The notes beneath the pieces are model-generated. The model had not been told where the DNA came from. It saw only the letters and a program-made list of their open reading frames with translations, and made no database searches. Positions 54,191 through 62,864 of a stretch of DNA of 64,000 nucleotides are shown piece by piece. A program made the translations under genes and the position numbers. The DNA comes from Aurantiacibacter sp. D1-12. GTDB lineage: Bacteria; Pseudomonadota; Alphaproteobacteria; Sphingomonadales; Sphingomonadaceae. Every line of letters starts with the position of its first letter. The stretch's first letter is position 1. The DNA lies in the NCBI RefSeq assembly GCF_028858515.1, contig NZ_JAPJZJ010000002.1, forward strand, positions 1 to 64,000. The letters run 5' to 3'.

Positions 54191-54808
54191 ATGGGGCTGA
54201 CCGCTCAGCAGATCAAACACGCGCTGGACGAGGTTGCCAGCCGCGAACCGGCGATTGGTGCCGCGCTGGAAAAGGCGGGCTATCCCGAAACACGCATCCG
54301 CCCGACCGGATACAAGACCCTGCTGCGCACCATCGTCGGCCAGCAGGTGAGCGTCGCTGCGGCTACATCGATGTGGAACAAGCTGGAGGCCGAGCTGGGC
54401 GAAGACTTCACTCCGACCTGCCTGCTCGAACGCGATTTCGACACGCTGCGTGCCTGCGGCCTTTCGCGCCAGAAGCAGGGCTATGCGCGGTCCTTGTGCG
54501 AACTGGTGAGCGCAGGCGAAGTCGATTTCGACAACCTTCCGGAAGATGACGAAGAGGCCATCGAGGAACTCACCAGGATCAAGGGCATCGGCCGCTGGTC
54601 AGCCGAAATCTACCTGCTCTTCGCCGAGGGCCGCCCCGATATCTGGCCCGCGGGGGATCTCGCGGTGATGGCCGGGATCGGCAAAATCCTCGGGATGGAG
54701 GAACGCCCGGACGAAAAGGCCACCCGCGCGCTGGCCGAACCGTGGCGCCCTCACCGAGGTGCGACGGCGATCTTCACCTGGCACTGTTACAACAATCCGG
54801 CGTTGTAG
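54191..54808 (+). CDS. DNA-3-methyladenine glycosylase (AlkA/Mag type)
   Basis: The product is 205 residues in the HhH-GPD fold. The start has RPTGYKTLLRTIVGQQVSVAAA; the helix-hairpin-helix is RIKGIGRWSAEIYLL, followed by the catalytic Asp in WPAGDLAVMAG. It removes alkylated purines from DNA in base excision repair. It lacks the N-terminal AlkA domain, as in the short Mag-type enzymes. It is divergent from the ferredoxin gene. Specificity cannot be set from the sequence. Confidence 0.9.
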   Translation: MGLTAQQIKHALDEVASREPAIGAALEKAGYPETRIRPTGYKTLLRTIVGQQVSVAAATSMWNKLEAELGEDFTPTCLLERDFDTLRACGLSRQKQGYARSLCELVSAGEVDFDNLPEDDEEAIEELTRIKGIGRWSAEIYLLFAEGRPDIWPAGDLAVMAGIGKILGMEERPDEKATRALAEPWRPHRGATAIFTWHCYNNPAL

Positions 54809-54920
54809 ATTGTTCAAGGCTACAAGTTTTAAGGAAATCTTTACTACCCTATTGCCATTGCCCAAACAGACATCTACCAGCTTGGCTATCAAAACGAATT
54901 TGAAATATAAGGGATTTAAT

Positions 54921-55154
54921 ATGTTTGGGAAAGTACTGGCCGGCGTTGCGGCTATCAGTCTTGTCGCTGCACCTGTTGCCGCGCAGGAAGCCTCCATTGA
55001 ACGCAGCGCTGCTGCCATCACTCAGGGCGAAGGCCTCGAAGGCGAGAATTCTACCGGTTTGCTCGCTATGCTCGCTGTAATTGCCATTATTGTAACGACT
55101 GCGATTATCGTTTCTGACGATGACGATGCTGACGACCAGCCGACAAGCCCGTAA
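54921..55154 (+). CDS. Small exported protein with acidic tail (77 residues)
   Basis: The ATG at 54921 has TAAGGGATTTAAT before it. The product has a signal peptide (MFGKVLAGVAAISLVAAPVAAQ), a short linker (EASIERSAAAITQGEGLEGEN), a second hydrophobic helix (LLAMLAVIAIIVTTAIIV) and an acidic tail (SDDDDADDQPTSP). The cluster of Asp suggests cation binding or a repelling tail. A terminator follows within 25 bp, so it is a single-gene unit. Similar small proteins are common in Erythrobacter-like genomes, with unknown role. Confidence 0.7.
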   Translation: MFGKVLAGVAAISLVAAPVAAQEASIERSAAAITQGEGLEGENSTGLLAMLAVIAIIVTTAIIVSDDDDADDQPTSP

Positions 55155-55177
55155 TTAGGCTCCGGCATGCTATTAGA

Positions 55178-55206
55178 AAAAGGGCGCCTCAAGGCGCCCT
55201 TTTTTG
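55178..55206 (+). terminator. Rho-independent terminator
   Basis: AAAGGGCGCC pairs with GGCGCCCTTT around TCAA, immediately followed by a run of T (ccctttttttg). The hairpin stands 24 bp after the small acidic-tail gene and ends its transcript. The perfect symmetry makes it effective in both directions. Confidence 0.9.
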
Positions 55207-55310
55207 TGCGTGGAATAATTGTTGCCGAGCATCACCCATTGAAGAGCTTTAGGTTGGCAACACGTCTACGGCTCCCTACCTGCCCCTGACGGGACCAACA
55301 GGGAGCCAAC

Positions 55311-57266
55311 ATGTCCAACACCACCGCCGCCGACCGCATCTCCGACACACCGATGATCCCGCGCGATCACCTGTTCGGCAATCCCACCCGTTCGGGCGGA
55401 CGTATCAGCCCCGATGGCAACTGGGTCAGCTGGATGGCCCCATGGGAAGGCGTGATGAACGTGTTTGTCGCTCCTGCCGATGACCCTGGCAGTGCGCGCC
55501 GGATGACCAGCGTCAAGGATCGCCCGATCCCGCAGCATCTGTGGTCACCCGACAGCAAGAGCCTGCTCTACATCCGCGATCACGAAGGCGACGAGAATTA
55601 CCTCCTCTACCAGGTCAACCTTGAAGGGACCGAGGAGAAGTGCCTCACCCCGTTCGAGAACACCCGTATTCAGCTGATCGGCGGTTCGGAGACGATCCGT
55701 GACAAGATCCTTATCGGCGTGAACAATCGCGACGCGCGTTTCCACGATCCCCATCTGCTCAACCTGACGACCGGCGAGCTCTCGCTGGTGTTCGAGAACA
55801 ATGAATGGGCCGGATTTGGCGCGGACGACAGCCTGACGCTGCGCTGGGCCATGCGCCAGAACGCCAAGGGTGGCACCGACATGCACGAAATCATCGATGG
55901 CAAGGTGGCCGAAGAACCGCGCGAAAGCACCGGACTGGACGATGCGATGACCACGGGCATGGCCGGATACACCACCGATGGCAGCACGCTCTATTGGTAC
56001 GACGGCCGCGGGCGGAACACAGCCGCGCTCTATGCAGAAGATACCGCAACGGGCGAGCGGACGCTGATCGCCGAGCACGACAAGGCCGATATCAGCGGCA
56101 CCATGCGCGATACCAAGACGGGTGTCGTCCAGGCATGGAGCGCAACCTATCTGCGCACTGAACACCACGCGATTCACGAAGGGATTGGCGCTTCACTGGA
56201 CTGGCTGCGCGAGCAGCTTGAGGGCGACTTTGGCGTTATGTCGCGCACCGATGATGACTTGCGCTGGCTGGTGTGGAACGATCCGATGACGGGTCCGCTC
56301 GCCTGCTATCTTTATGACCGCGAAACCGAAACGCTGACGCAGTTCTACGTTACCAAGCCCGAACTGGAAGGCGCGCCGCTGGAGCCGATGCATCCGGTCG
56401 AAATCCCCGCGCGCGACGGGCTGACCCTGCCAAGCTATCTCACCCTGCCGGGTGGCTCCGATCCGTTTGCGACAGGGAAACCCGTCGAGCCTGCACCAAT
56501 GGTCCTGTTGGTGCACGGCGGCCCATGGGCGCGAGACACCTATGGTTACAATCGTGCTCACCAATGGCTCGCCAACCGCGGCTATGCCGTGCTGAGCGTG
56601 AACTACCGTGGCTCCACCGGCTTCGGCAAAGATTTTGTCAATGCCGCCAACCGCGAATGGGCGGGCAAGATGCACGACGACCTGATCGATGCGGTTGAAT
56701 GGGCCGTAAGTGAAGGCATTGCCGAGCGCGACAAAGTTGCGATCATGGGCGGCTCCTACGGCGGTTATGCCACGCTGGTCGGCCTGACCTTTACGCCGGA
56801 CGTGTTCGCCTGCGGTGTCGATATTGTCGGCCCATCCAATCTCGAAACACTACTCAAGACCATCCCGCCCTATTGGGAGCCGATGGTAAAGCAGTTCCAT
56901 GAGCGCATGGGCGATCCGACCACGGCCGAGGGTCGCGAGTACCTCAAGTCGATCTCGCCACTCTACAAGGCGAGCGAGATAACCAAACCGCTGCTGATCG
57001 GCCAAGGCGCCAACGATCCGCGCGTGAAGCAGGCTGAAAGCGACCAGATCGTGGAAGCGATGGAGCGCGATGGCGTGCCCGTCACCTACGTTCTGTTCCC
57101 CGACGAAGGCCACGGCTTCCATCGCCCGGAAAACAACATCGCCTTCAACGCGATTGCCGAGAATTTCCTTGCTGAAGTGCTGGGCGGCCGTGCGGAGCCT
57201 GTGGGCGATGTGCTGGGCGCTTCGACAGCTGACATCCGCGTGGGCAAGGAGCACGTGGGGCTTTAG
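55311..57266 (+). CDS. S9 family prolyl oligopeptidase-type peptidase
   Basis: The product is 651 residues. The N-terminal beta-propeller runs to about residue 380 (SPDGNWVSWMAPWEG, WSPDSKSLLYIRDHEGDENY in shorter part). The alpha/beta hydrolase has the serine in GGSYGGYATLVG, the Asp in GANDPRVKQAES, and the His in DEGHGFHRPEN. It cleaves peptides after proline or alanine, as in acylaminoacyl peptidases. No signal peptide is seen, so it is cytoplasmic. A short 5-bp gap separates it from the SDR gene. Confidence 0.9.
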   Translation: MSNTTAADRISDTPMIPRDHLFGNPTRSGGRISPDGNWVSWMAPWEGVMNVFVAPADDPGSARRMTSVKDRPIPQHLWSPDSKSLLYIRDHEGDENYLLYQVNLEGTEEKCLTPFENTRIQLIGGSETIRDKILIGVNNRDARFHDPHLLNLTTGELSLVFENNEWAGFGADDSLTLRWAMRQNAKGGTDMHEIIDGKVAEEPRESTGLDDAMTTGMAGYTTDGSTLYWYDGRGRNTAALYAEDTATGERTLIAEHDKADISGTMRDTKTGVVQAWSATYLRTEHHAIHEGIGASLDWLREQLEGDFGVMSRTDDDLRWLVWNDPMTGPLACYLYDRETETLTQFYVTKPELEGAPLEPMHPVEIPARDGLTLPSYLTLPGGSDPFATGKPVEPAPMVLLVHGGPWARDTYGYNRAHQWLANRGYAVLSVNYRGSTGFGKDFVNAANREWAGKMHDDLIDAVEWAVSEGIAERDKVAIMGGSYGGYATLVGLTFTPDVFACGVDIVGPSNLETLLKTIPPYWEPMVKQFHERMGDPTTAEGREYLKSISPLYKASEITKPLLIGQGANDPRVKQAESDQIVEAMERDGVPVTYVLFPDEGHGFHRPENNIAFNAIAENFLAEVLGGRAEPVGDVLGASTADIRVGKEHVGL

Positions 57267-57271
57267 TTGAC

Positions 57272-58117
57272 ATGAATGTCAGTAGTGATAAGCCTTTTGG
57301 TATGACTGACTACAAGAGCATTTTCATCACAGGCGGCGGCAGCGGAATTGGCCGTGCGGTTGCGCAGCGCTTTTCGCGTGGCAGCTGGTTTGTCGGCCTC
57401 GCCGATATTGACGAGGCAGGCATGGCCGAAACCGGCGCTTTGCTGCCCGAAGGCACGTGGTCATCGCACAAGCTGGATGTGCGCGATCCCGAACAATGGG
57501 AACGCGCGCTCAAGGATTTCCACCTCGCCTGCGGTGGCCGGATTGATGCACTCGCCAACAATGCCGGAGTGCCGCTGGGCGGCATGCTGCACGATCTCTC
57601 GATCGAGGAGATCGACCGCACGCTCGACATCAATCTCAATGGCGTGATCTACGGTGCACGTGCAGCCTATCCGTACCTGAAAGAAGCGGGTCCGGGGTCG
57701 TGCCTCGTCAACACGTGCAGCGCAGCAGGACTGTATGGCCAGGGCGGCATGACGATCTACTGCGCCAGCAAGTTCGGTGTGCGCGCCATCACCGAAAGCC
57801 TCGATATCGAATGGGCGGGTGATGGCATTCGTGTGACCGACGTTATGCCGAGCTACATCGACACCCCGTTGCTCCGGCATTCGAGCCACGCCAAGAGCAA
57901 CAAGCCGATCCGCGAAAGCGTGAAGAGCGCGGGCCTTGAATTCACTCCAGTGGAAGAAGTGGCGGAAACGTTCTGGCGCGCCGTCCACGGCAGCAAGCTA
58001 CACAATCCGATTGGCAAGACCGCCCAGCTCGTTGCCCGCGCTGCACGCTGGATGCCGGGCTACATTCGCAGCAAATCGCGCAAGCTGGTGGACCGCGGCG
58101 ATAAGCTGATGGGTTGA
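57272..58117 (+). CDS. SDR family oxidoreductase (first of tandem pair)
   Basis: The product is 281 residues. The NAD(P) motif is FITGGGSGIGRAVAQRF, the NNAG motif is LANNAGVPLGG, and the active site is Ser in NTCSAAGLYGQ plus YCASKFGVRAIT. It is a classical short-chain dehydrogenase. A later ATG at 57302 could be the true start, since the first residues (MNVSSDKPFG) lack a clear ribosome site. It is followed 50 bp later by a second SDR with the same motifs and a similar length. Its substrate is unknown. Confidence 0.88.
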   Translation: MNVSSDKPFGMTDYKSIFITGGGSGIGRAVAQRFSRGSWFVGLADIDEAGMAETGALLPEGTWSSHKLDVRDPEQWERALKDFHLACGGRIDALANNAGVPLGGMLHDLSIEEIDRTLDINLNGVIYGARAAYPYLKEAGPGSCLVNTCSAAGLYGQGGMTIYCASKFGVRAITESLDIEWAGDGIRVTDVMPSYIDTPLLRHSSHAKSNKPIRESVKSAGLEFTPVEEVAETFWRAVHGSKLHNPIGKTAQLVARAARWMPGYIRSKSRKLVDRGDKLMG

Positions 58118-58167
58118 CGCGCAACCTCTCTGACCGGATAGCAGGACGCTTAGACGAGAGGCAAAGC

Positions 58168-58998
58168 ATGCGAGCACGTAAAGGCATTTTCATTACTGGC
58201 GGCGGCAGCGGCATCGGCCGCGCTATGGCGCAGCATTTTGCAGCCCAGGGCTGGATGGTCGGCATTTCCGATCTCAACCAGCAGGGGATGGATGAGACCA
58301 AGGCGCTGCTTCCCGATGGCCAATGCAAGACCTACAAGTTCGACGTCACCGACCGCGAAGCGTGGGACGAGGCGCTGAAGGATTTCACCCTCGTCACAGG
58401 TGGCCAGCTTCACGTGCTCGCCAACAATGCCGGCCTCCCCTCGGGCGGCCCGCTGACCGAAGTGACGCATGAGGAAATGGACCTGCTGCTCGACGTAAAC
58501 CTGCGCGCAGTGTTCTATGGCGCGAAGGCGGCCTTCCCCTACCTCAAGGCGGCAGCGCCCGGATCATGCCTGCTCAACACCGCCAGCGCGGCTGCGATCT
58601 ACGGCATGGCGAACCAGAGCGTTTATGGCGCAACCAAGGCGGGCGTGCGCAGCATGACCGAGAGCCTGGAAGCCGAATGGAGCCATTTGGGCATCAAGGT
58701 CCGATCCATCATGCCCAGCTTCATCGACACACCGCTGCTGCAGAACCCGCCCAACCGCAGCCGCAACACCCCGATCCGCGATAGCGTGGTGAAAGCGGGT
58801 CTCGAGTTTACGCCGGTGGAGGAAGTCGCGCAGGAAGCGTGGAACGCGGTGCATGGTGACAAGGTTCACACGCTCGTCGGCAAGACCGCGCGCAAGATGG
58901 GCTTTATCGGAAAGTTCTTCCCCGGCGTGCTGCGCAAACGCGCGCGCACTCTCGCCAAGGCACATGAGGACAGCGAAGGCCGCCCGGCTAGGAGCTAG
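58168..58998 (+). CDS. SDR family oxidoreductase (second of tandem pair)
   Basis: The ATG at 58168 follows AGACGAGAGGCAAAGC and gives 276 residues; a longer frame begins at a TTG and lacks family residues. The motifs parallel those of the first: FITGGGSGIGRAMAQHF, VLANNAGLPSGG, NTASAAAIYGM, YGATKAGVRSMT. C-terminal text also aligns (FTPVEEVAQEAW vs FTPVEEVAETFW). Tandem duplication and divergence are evident. Its stop overlaps the stop of DUF1697 on the other strand by one CTAG. Confidence 0.88.
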   Translation: MRARKGIFITGGGSGIGRAMAQHFAAQGWMVGISDLNQQGMDETKALLPDGQCKTYKFDVTDREAWDEALKDFTLVTGGQLHVLANNAGLPSGGPLTEVTHEEMDLLLDVNLRAVFYGAKAAFPYLKAAAPGSCLLNTASAAAIYGMANQSVYGATKAGVRSMTESLEAEWSHLGIKVRSIMPSFIDTPLLQNPPNRSRNTPIRDSVVKAGLEFTPVEEVAQEAWNAVHGDKVHTLVGKTARKMGFIGKFFPGVLRKRARTLAKAHEDSEGRPARS

Positions 58999-59501
58999 GC
59001 AAGGTCGGCTGCCATCGCCGCGAGCTTGCGAACGGTGTTCATATTGCGGCCCGTGCCGGTTTTCGCAGCAGGAACGACCATTTTCGATGTGCCCATACCG
59101 CTCGGGTAGTGTACAAAAACCTCGCGCTCGCCGGGTGCGAGCTGTTCGTCTGCCTGATGCCGGATTCCGTCGATTGACGGTGCCTCATCGGTGAAGATCA
59201 CCAGCAACTGGTTGCCCGCCGCGTCAGGAAACGGATTACGCGTCTCCACATCAGCGATTTCGTCGGCAGTGCGCAGGATCAGGTCCGGGCACCAGCCAAA
59301 CGCCTTGGTAATGACCGCAGTCAACTGCGCCCTGACGGCCTCGACATCGTCCGGGCCGGTGAACACGAGATTACCACTCGCGATATAGCTCCTGACATCG
59401 GGAAAGCCGGACTTGGCCAATGCTTCCCGCAGCGGCGCCATCGCGATCTTGCCGGTGCCACCCACATTCACCGCACGCAGCAGGACTATCCAGGTGGTCA
59501 C
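58995..59501 (-). CDS. DUF1697 family protein
   Basis: The GTG at 59501 overlaps the phhB stop as GTGA, giving 168 residues. The text [21 protein letters not shown] and [16 protein letters not shown] are DUF1697 hallmarks; the C-terminal [19 protein letters not shown] is also typical. A small-ligand or DNA/RNA-associated role has been suggested for this family; function is not established. A longer frame to 59609 exists but its text is not family-like. It is coupled to phhB. Confidence 0.85.
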   Translation of the reverse strand: MTTWIVLLRAVNVGGTGKIAMAPLREALAKSGFPDVRSYIASGNLVFTGPDDVEAVRAQLTAVITKAFGWCPDLILRTADEIADVETRNPFPDAAGNQLLVIFTDEAPSIDGIRHQADEQLAPGEREVFVHYPSGMGTSKMVVPAAKTGTGRNMNTVRKLAAMAADLA

Positions 59502-59791
59502 GCGACCAGCGCATCCATATCCGCCGCCAGCCGCATGTCCCGCTCTGACAAGCCATCGGCATCGTGCGTCGTCAACGTCACTTCCACCCGGTTGTAGACG
59601 TTGAACCATTCAGGGTGGTGGTCCTGCTTTTCCGCGAGGATCGCGACGCGGCTCATAAAGCCCCATGCCTCGACGAAATCGACGAATTCGAACGTGCGCT
59701 TGATAGCATCACCATCGCGGTCAAAGTGCCAGCCGGTGAGCTTGGCGAGACCGGCTTCGGCTTCTTCACGGGTCAGTTTGGCAACAGCCAT
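59498..59791 (-). CDS. phhB: Pterin-4a-carbinolamine dehydratase
   Basis: The product is 97 residues. The active-site signature is [19 protein letters not shown], and [15 protein letters not shown], with three conserved histidines. It dehydrates 4a-hydroxytetrahydrobiopterin to recycle the cofactor of phenylalanine hydroxylase, and its relatives may dimerise with transcription factors. No phenylalanine hydroxylase gene is visible in the window. It overlaps the DUF1697 gene by 4 bp. Confidence 0.93.
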   Translation of the reverse strand: MAVAKLTREEAEAGLAKLTGWHFDRDGDAIKRTFEFVDFVEAWGFMSRVAILAEKQDHHPEWFNVYNRVEVTLTTHDADGLSERDMRLAADMDALVA

Positions 59792-59842
59792 TGGTATTCC
59801 TTTTCTTGCGGCGTCAGGGTCTTCCCCCTAACGCTTGCGGCG

Positions 59843-60427
59843 ATGGAACCGTGCCGACTTTCCGCAAAAGACCTTGCCTGCCGCCGCGGAGAGCGGCTGC
59901 TGTTTACGGGTCTCTCGCTCGAACTCGGCGCGGGACAGGCGCTCCATGTGACAGGGCCGAACGGTACGGGCAAGTCCAGCCTGATCCGCATAGTCGCCGG
60001 ATTGCTGCGGCCCTTTGCAGGTCACGTCGAGCATTCGGGCAGCATGGGCCTACTGGACGAAAGGCTCGCGCTCGACGAGCACCTGCCGCTCGGCAAGGCG
60101 CTCCGCTTTTGGGAGCAGGTGGACAGCTGCAGCGATCCGGCAATGTCGCTTGCCACAATGCAGATCGAGGACCTGCTCGAAGTGCCTGTGCGATACCTCT
60201 CCACCGGCCAGCGCAAGCGTGCCGCCATTGCACGGCTGCTGAACGGCGGGCGGAATATCTGGCTGCTCGATGAGCCGTTCAACGGCCTCGACACGCAGGC
60301 GTGCGAGGCGCTTGAGGCGCTGCTCGCGCTGCATTGCGGCGGTGGCGGAATTGCGCTCGTTGCGAGCCACCAGAGTTTTACGATGGACGGCGTCAAGACG
60401 CTACACCTGCCGGAGTTCGAGGCATGA
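59843..60427 (+). CDS. ccmA: Heme exporter ATP-binding protein CcmA
   Basis: The ATG at 59843 gives 194 residues, in agreement with CcmA length. Walker A is GPNGTGKSSLIRIVAGLLRP, the ABC signature is YLSTGQRKRAAIARLL, and Walker B is IWLLDEPFNGLD. With CcmB it forms the ABC transporter that releases the heme-loaded chaperone CcmE in cytochrome c maturation. ccmB starts in its stop codon (ATGA). ccmC-ccmH are not in the window. Confidence 0.9.
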   Translation: MEPCRLSAKDLACRRGERLLFTGLSLELGAGQALHVTGPNGTGKSSLIRIVAGLLRPFAGHVEHSGSMGLLDERLALDEHLPLGKALRFWEQVDSCSDPAMSLATMQIEDLLEVPVRYLSTGQRKRAAIARLLNGGRNIWLLDEPFNGLDTQACEALEALLALHCGGGGIALVASHQSFTMDGVKTLHLPEFEA

Positions 60428-61083
60428 GCACGCTCGGCGCCTTGCTCAAGCGCGATCTCGCGGCCTTCCTGCCCGGTTCAACACGCGGCAATTCGCTGCT
60501 GCCGCTGTTGTTCTTCCTCGCGGTAGCGATGCTCTATCCCTTCGCCATTGGGCCGGACGCAGAGCTGCTCGCTGCAACAGGTGGCGGAGTGATCTGGGTT
60601 GCTGCCCTGCTTGCTGCCATCCTGCCACTCGACCGTCTGCTCGCGCCCGATGTCGAGAACGGTTTCTTCGACCAGTGGGCATTGCGCGGAATAGCCGAGG
60701 AAATGGTGGTCGCGGTGCGCCTGCTCGCCCACTGGCTGAGCTTCGGTCCCTTCATCATCCTCGCCGCCTTCCCTGCAAGCGCGCTGGTTGGCATCGACAA
60801 TGAAACGCTGCACACGGTGCTGCTCGGCCTGCTCGCGGGAACGCCCGGCCTTGCCGCCATCGGCATTATCATCGCCTCGGTGACGGTCGGCCTCAAAGGC
60901 AATGCAGCGCTTTCCGGCCTGCTCACCATCCCCCTCGCCGTTCCGCTGCTGATATTCGGCGCAGGCTCGCTATCGAGCGGCGGCGAAGGCGGTATTGCGC
61001 TCACCGGAGCGATCAGTCTGGTACTGGTCGCGATAGCGCCGTTTGCTGGAGGAGCCGCGATCAGGGCTGCGCGAGAAGGCTAA
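60424..61083 (+). CDS. ccmB: Heme exporter membrane protein CcmB
   Basis: The ATG at 60424 lies in the ccmA stop, giving 219 residues. Six hydrophobic helices are present (LLPLLFFLAVAMLYPFAIG, VIWVAALLAAILPLDRLLA and others). LLKRDLAAFLPGS at the start and the DQWALRGIAEEMVVAVRLLAHW segment fit CcmB. It pairs with CcmA for cytochrome c maturation. The gene order and spacing are the usual. The next ORF, a DoxX protein, is 77 bp away and likely separate. Confidence 0.9.
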   Translation: MSTLGALLKRDLAAFLPGSTRGNSLLPLLFFLAVAMLYPFAIGPDAELLAATGGGVIWVAALLAAILPLDRLLAPDVENGFFDQWALRGIAEEMVVAVRLLAHWLSFGPFIILAAFPASALVGIDNETLHTVLLGLLAGTPGLAAIGIIIASVTVGLKGNAALSGLLTIPLAVPLLIFGAGSLSSGGEGGIALTGAISLVLVAIAPFAGGAAIRAAREG

Positions 61084-61160
61084 CGTAACTGCCCCTGGCT
61101 TGCGCACGAATGAATCCTGGGACAAAACAATAACGAAAATAAAAATACAGGGAGCATGCC

Positions 61161-61553
61161 ATGAAGTTTCTCGATAAGTACACTGACCACGCCTACGCAC
61201 TGCTGCGCATCATGAGCGGACTGATGTTCGTGCAGCACGGCACGCAGAAGTTCTTCGATTTCCCAAAAGAGGGGCCGGGAGAGCTTGCCCCGATGATGCT
61301 TGGTGCCGCCACCATCGAAGTCATCGGCGGCGTCCTGATCGCTATTGGTTTGTTCACGCGACCCGCAGCCTTCATTGCATCGGGTATGTCCGCGGTCGGA
61401 TACTGGATGTTCCACGCACCGGGCGGTTTCTACCCGATCAACAACGGCGGTGAGCTGATCGCGCTCTATTGCTTCGCCTTCCTGTTCATCGCCACCAAGG
61501 GCGCAGGGATCTGGAGCGTGGACGCGGCCATGGCGAAACCGGACGCCGAGTGA
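61161..61553 (+). CDS. DoxX family membrane protein
   Basis: The product is 130 residues with four helices. The first has YALLRIMSGLMFVQHGTQKFF, the second has MLGAATIEVIGGVLIAIGLF in shorter parts, and GGEFIALYCFAFLFIA-like text ends it. DoxX proteins are small quinol-linked or redox-stress membrane proteins. It stands alone with a GGGAGC ribosome site before the ATG, and is convergent with the cytochrome c gene. Confidence 0.9.
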   Translation: MKFLDKYTDHAYALLRIMSGLMFVQHGTQKFFDFPKEGPGELAPMMLGAATIEVIGGVLIAIGLFTRPAAFIASGMSAVGYWMFHAPGGFYPINNGGELIALYCFAFLFIATKGAGIWSVDAAMAKPDAE

Positions 61554-61557
61554 GCCG

Positions 61558-61929
61558 TCAATACGGCGGGTGGTAGTCATCCCGCTGCAGGGTCAGCATG
61601 TAATCAACAAGCAGCTCGACCTCGTCTTCCTCGAGGTAGAAATCCATCTGCTCGGGGTAATTGTGCGCCTGGGTGAGCCAGTGGGTCAGCGTTTCCCGGG
61701 TAAGGCCCTGCGTGTTCGCGATAACCGGCCATTCGGGCGCAGCGGGGTTGGGTGACAGGCCGTAAGCCTCCACCGAGTGGCAGCCTGCACATGCGGCCTG
61801 CGCCAGCGCAAGGCCTTCCGAACCCTCGTCAGCAGCAGCCTGCGTCTGCACCGGACTTTCCGCACCAGCATGCTGACAAGCCGCCAGGATCAGTGCTCCG
61901 GCTGCGATAAGAACGGATTTCAATTGCAT
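61558..61929 (-). CDS. Lipoprotein cytochrome c
   Basis: The product is 123 residues. The signal has a lipobox LILAAC near residue 18. The heme motif CAGCH is at residues 47-51, and the distal Met is likely in NYPEQMDFYL. It is a one-heme class I cytochrome c anchored by lipid on the outer face. It may deliver electrons to an oxidase or another donor. CcmAB nearby would mature such a protein, although the two genes are on opposite strands. Confidence 0.88.
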   Translation of the reverse strand: MQLKSVLIAAGALILAACQHAGAESPVQTQAAADEGSEGLALAQAACAGCHSVEAYGLSPNPAAPEWPVIANTQGLTRETLTHWLTQAHNYPEQMDFYLEEDEVELLVDYMLTLQRDDYHPPY

Positions 61930-61997
61930 CGTCAGTCTCCCTCAGCCTGTCTGACGGAGGTTGTAGCAGGCTTATGCCCGCATGAAATTGACGCAGA

Positions 61998-62822
61998 TCA
62001 ATAAGGCGGTTTGTGCAGGCCCTTGGGCGAACTCGTGAAAATCTCGGCCCCGTCTTCGGTAATGCCGATCGAGTGTTCGAACTGCGCGGACAGTGACTTG
62101 TCGCGTGTTACCGCGGTCCAGCCGTCGTTAAGCAGTTTCACATGCGGGCGGCCCAGATTGATCATCGGTTCGATGGTCATGAACATGCCCGCCTTCAGTT
62201 CCGGCCCGCTGCCCGCGCGCGCCGCGTGGACCACTTCGGGAGCATCATGGAACAGGCGCCCAAGGCCATGCCCGCAGAAATCGCGCACGACGCCGTAGCG
62301 TTGCCGCTCGGCATGCTGCTGGATCGCCGCACCGATATCACCCAGCCGCGCGCCGGGGCGCACCTGTGCAATACCGATCATCAGACACTCATAGGTGACT
62401 TCGACGAGTTTCTTGGCCTTGAGCGATGGCTCGCCCGCAAAGAACATGCGGCTCGTGTCGCCATGCCAGCCGTCAAGCAGCGGGGTAACATCGATATTGA
62501 CGATATCGCCTTCCTTCAGGCGCTTGTCAGACGGGATGCCGTGGCACACCACGTGGTTGATCGAGATGCAGCAGCTGTGCGTGTAGCCGCGATAGCCGAG
62601 CGTTGCCGGAACCGCGCCGCCATCAAGCGTCATCTGCCGCACAATATCGTCCAACTCGCCTGTGGTGACACCGGGCTGCACACGCTCGGTCATCTCGTCG
62701 AGTATCTGCGCCGCCAGCTGGCCTGCCTTACGCATGCCTTCATAGCCTTCGGGCCCGTGCAGCTTGATCGTGCCATCACGGTAGACGGACATGTCATCGG
62801 TTACGTGCTGATATTGAGTCAT
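61998..62822 (-). CDS. map: Methionine aminopeptidase
   Basis: The product is 274 residues, type I. The metal-binding residues occur in SINHVVCHGIPSD, VNIDVTPLLDGWHGDTSRMFF in shorter parts, GHGLGRLFHDAPEV, and EPMINLGRPH. It removes N-terminal methionine from new proteins. The size is normal. It stands alone on the strand, with the unknown lipoprotein gene 42 bp upstream on the same strand. Confidence 0.96.
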   Translation of the reverse strand: MTQYQHVTDDMSVYRDGTIKLHGPEGYEGMRKAGQLAAQILDEMTERVQPGVTTGELDDIVRQMTLDGGAVPATLGYRGYTHSCCISINHVVCHGIPSDKRLKEGDIVNIDVTPLLDGWHGDTSRMFFAGEPSLKAKKLVEVTYECLMIGIAQVRPGARLGDIGAAIQQHAERQRYGVVRDFCGHGLGRLFHDAPEVVHAARAGSGPELKAGMFMTIEPMINLGRPHVKLLNDGWTAVTRDKSLSAQFEHSIGITEDGAEIFTSSPKGLHKPPY

Positions 62823-62864
62823 GGCGGCTATGTAGGCGATCTGCGCTGCAATTGCGAGACGGTC

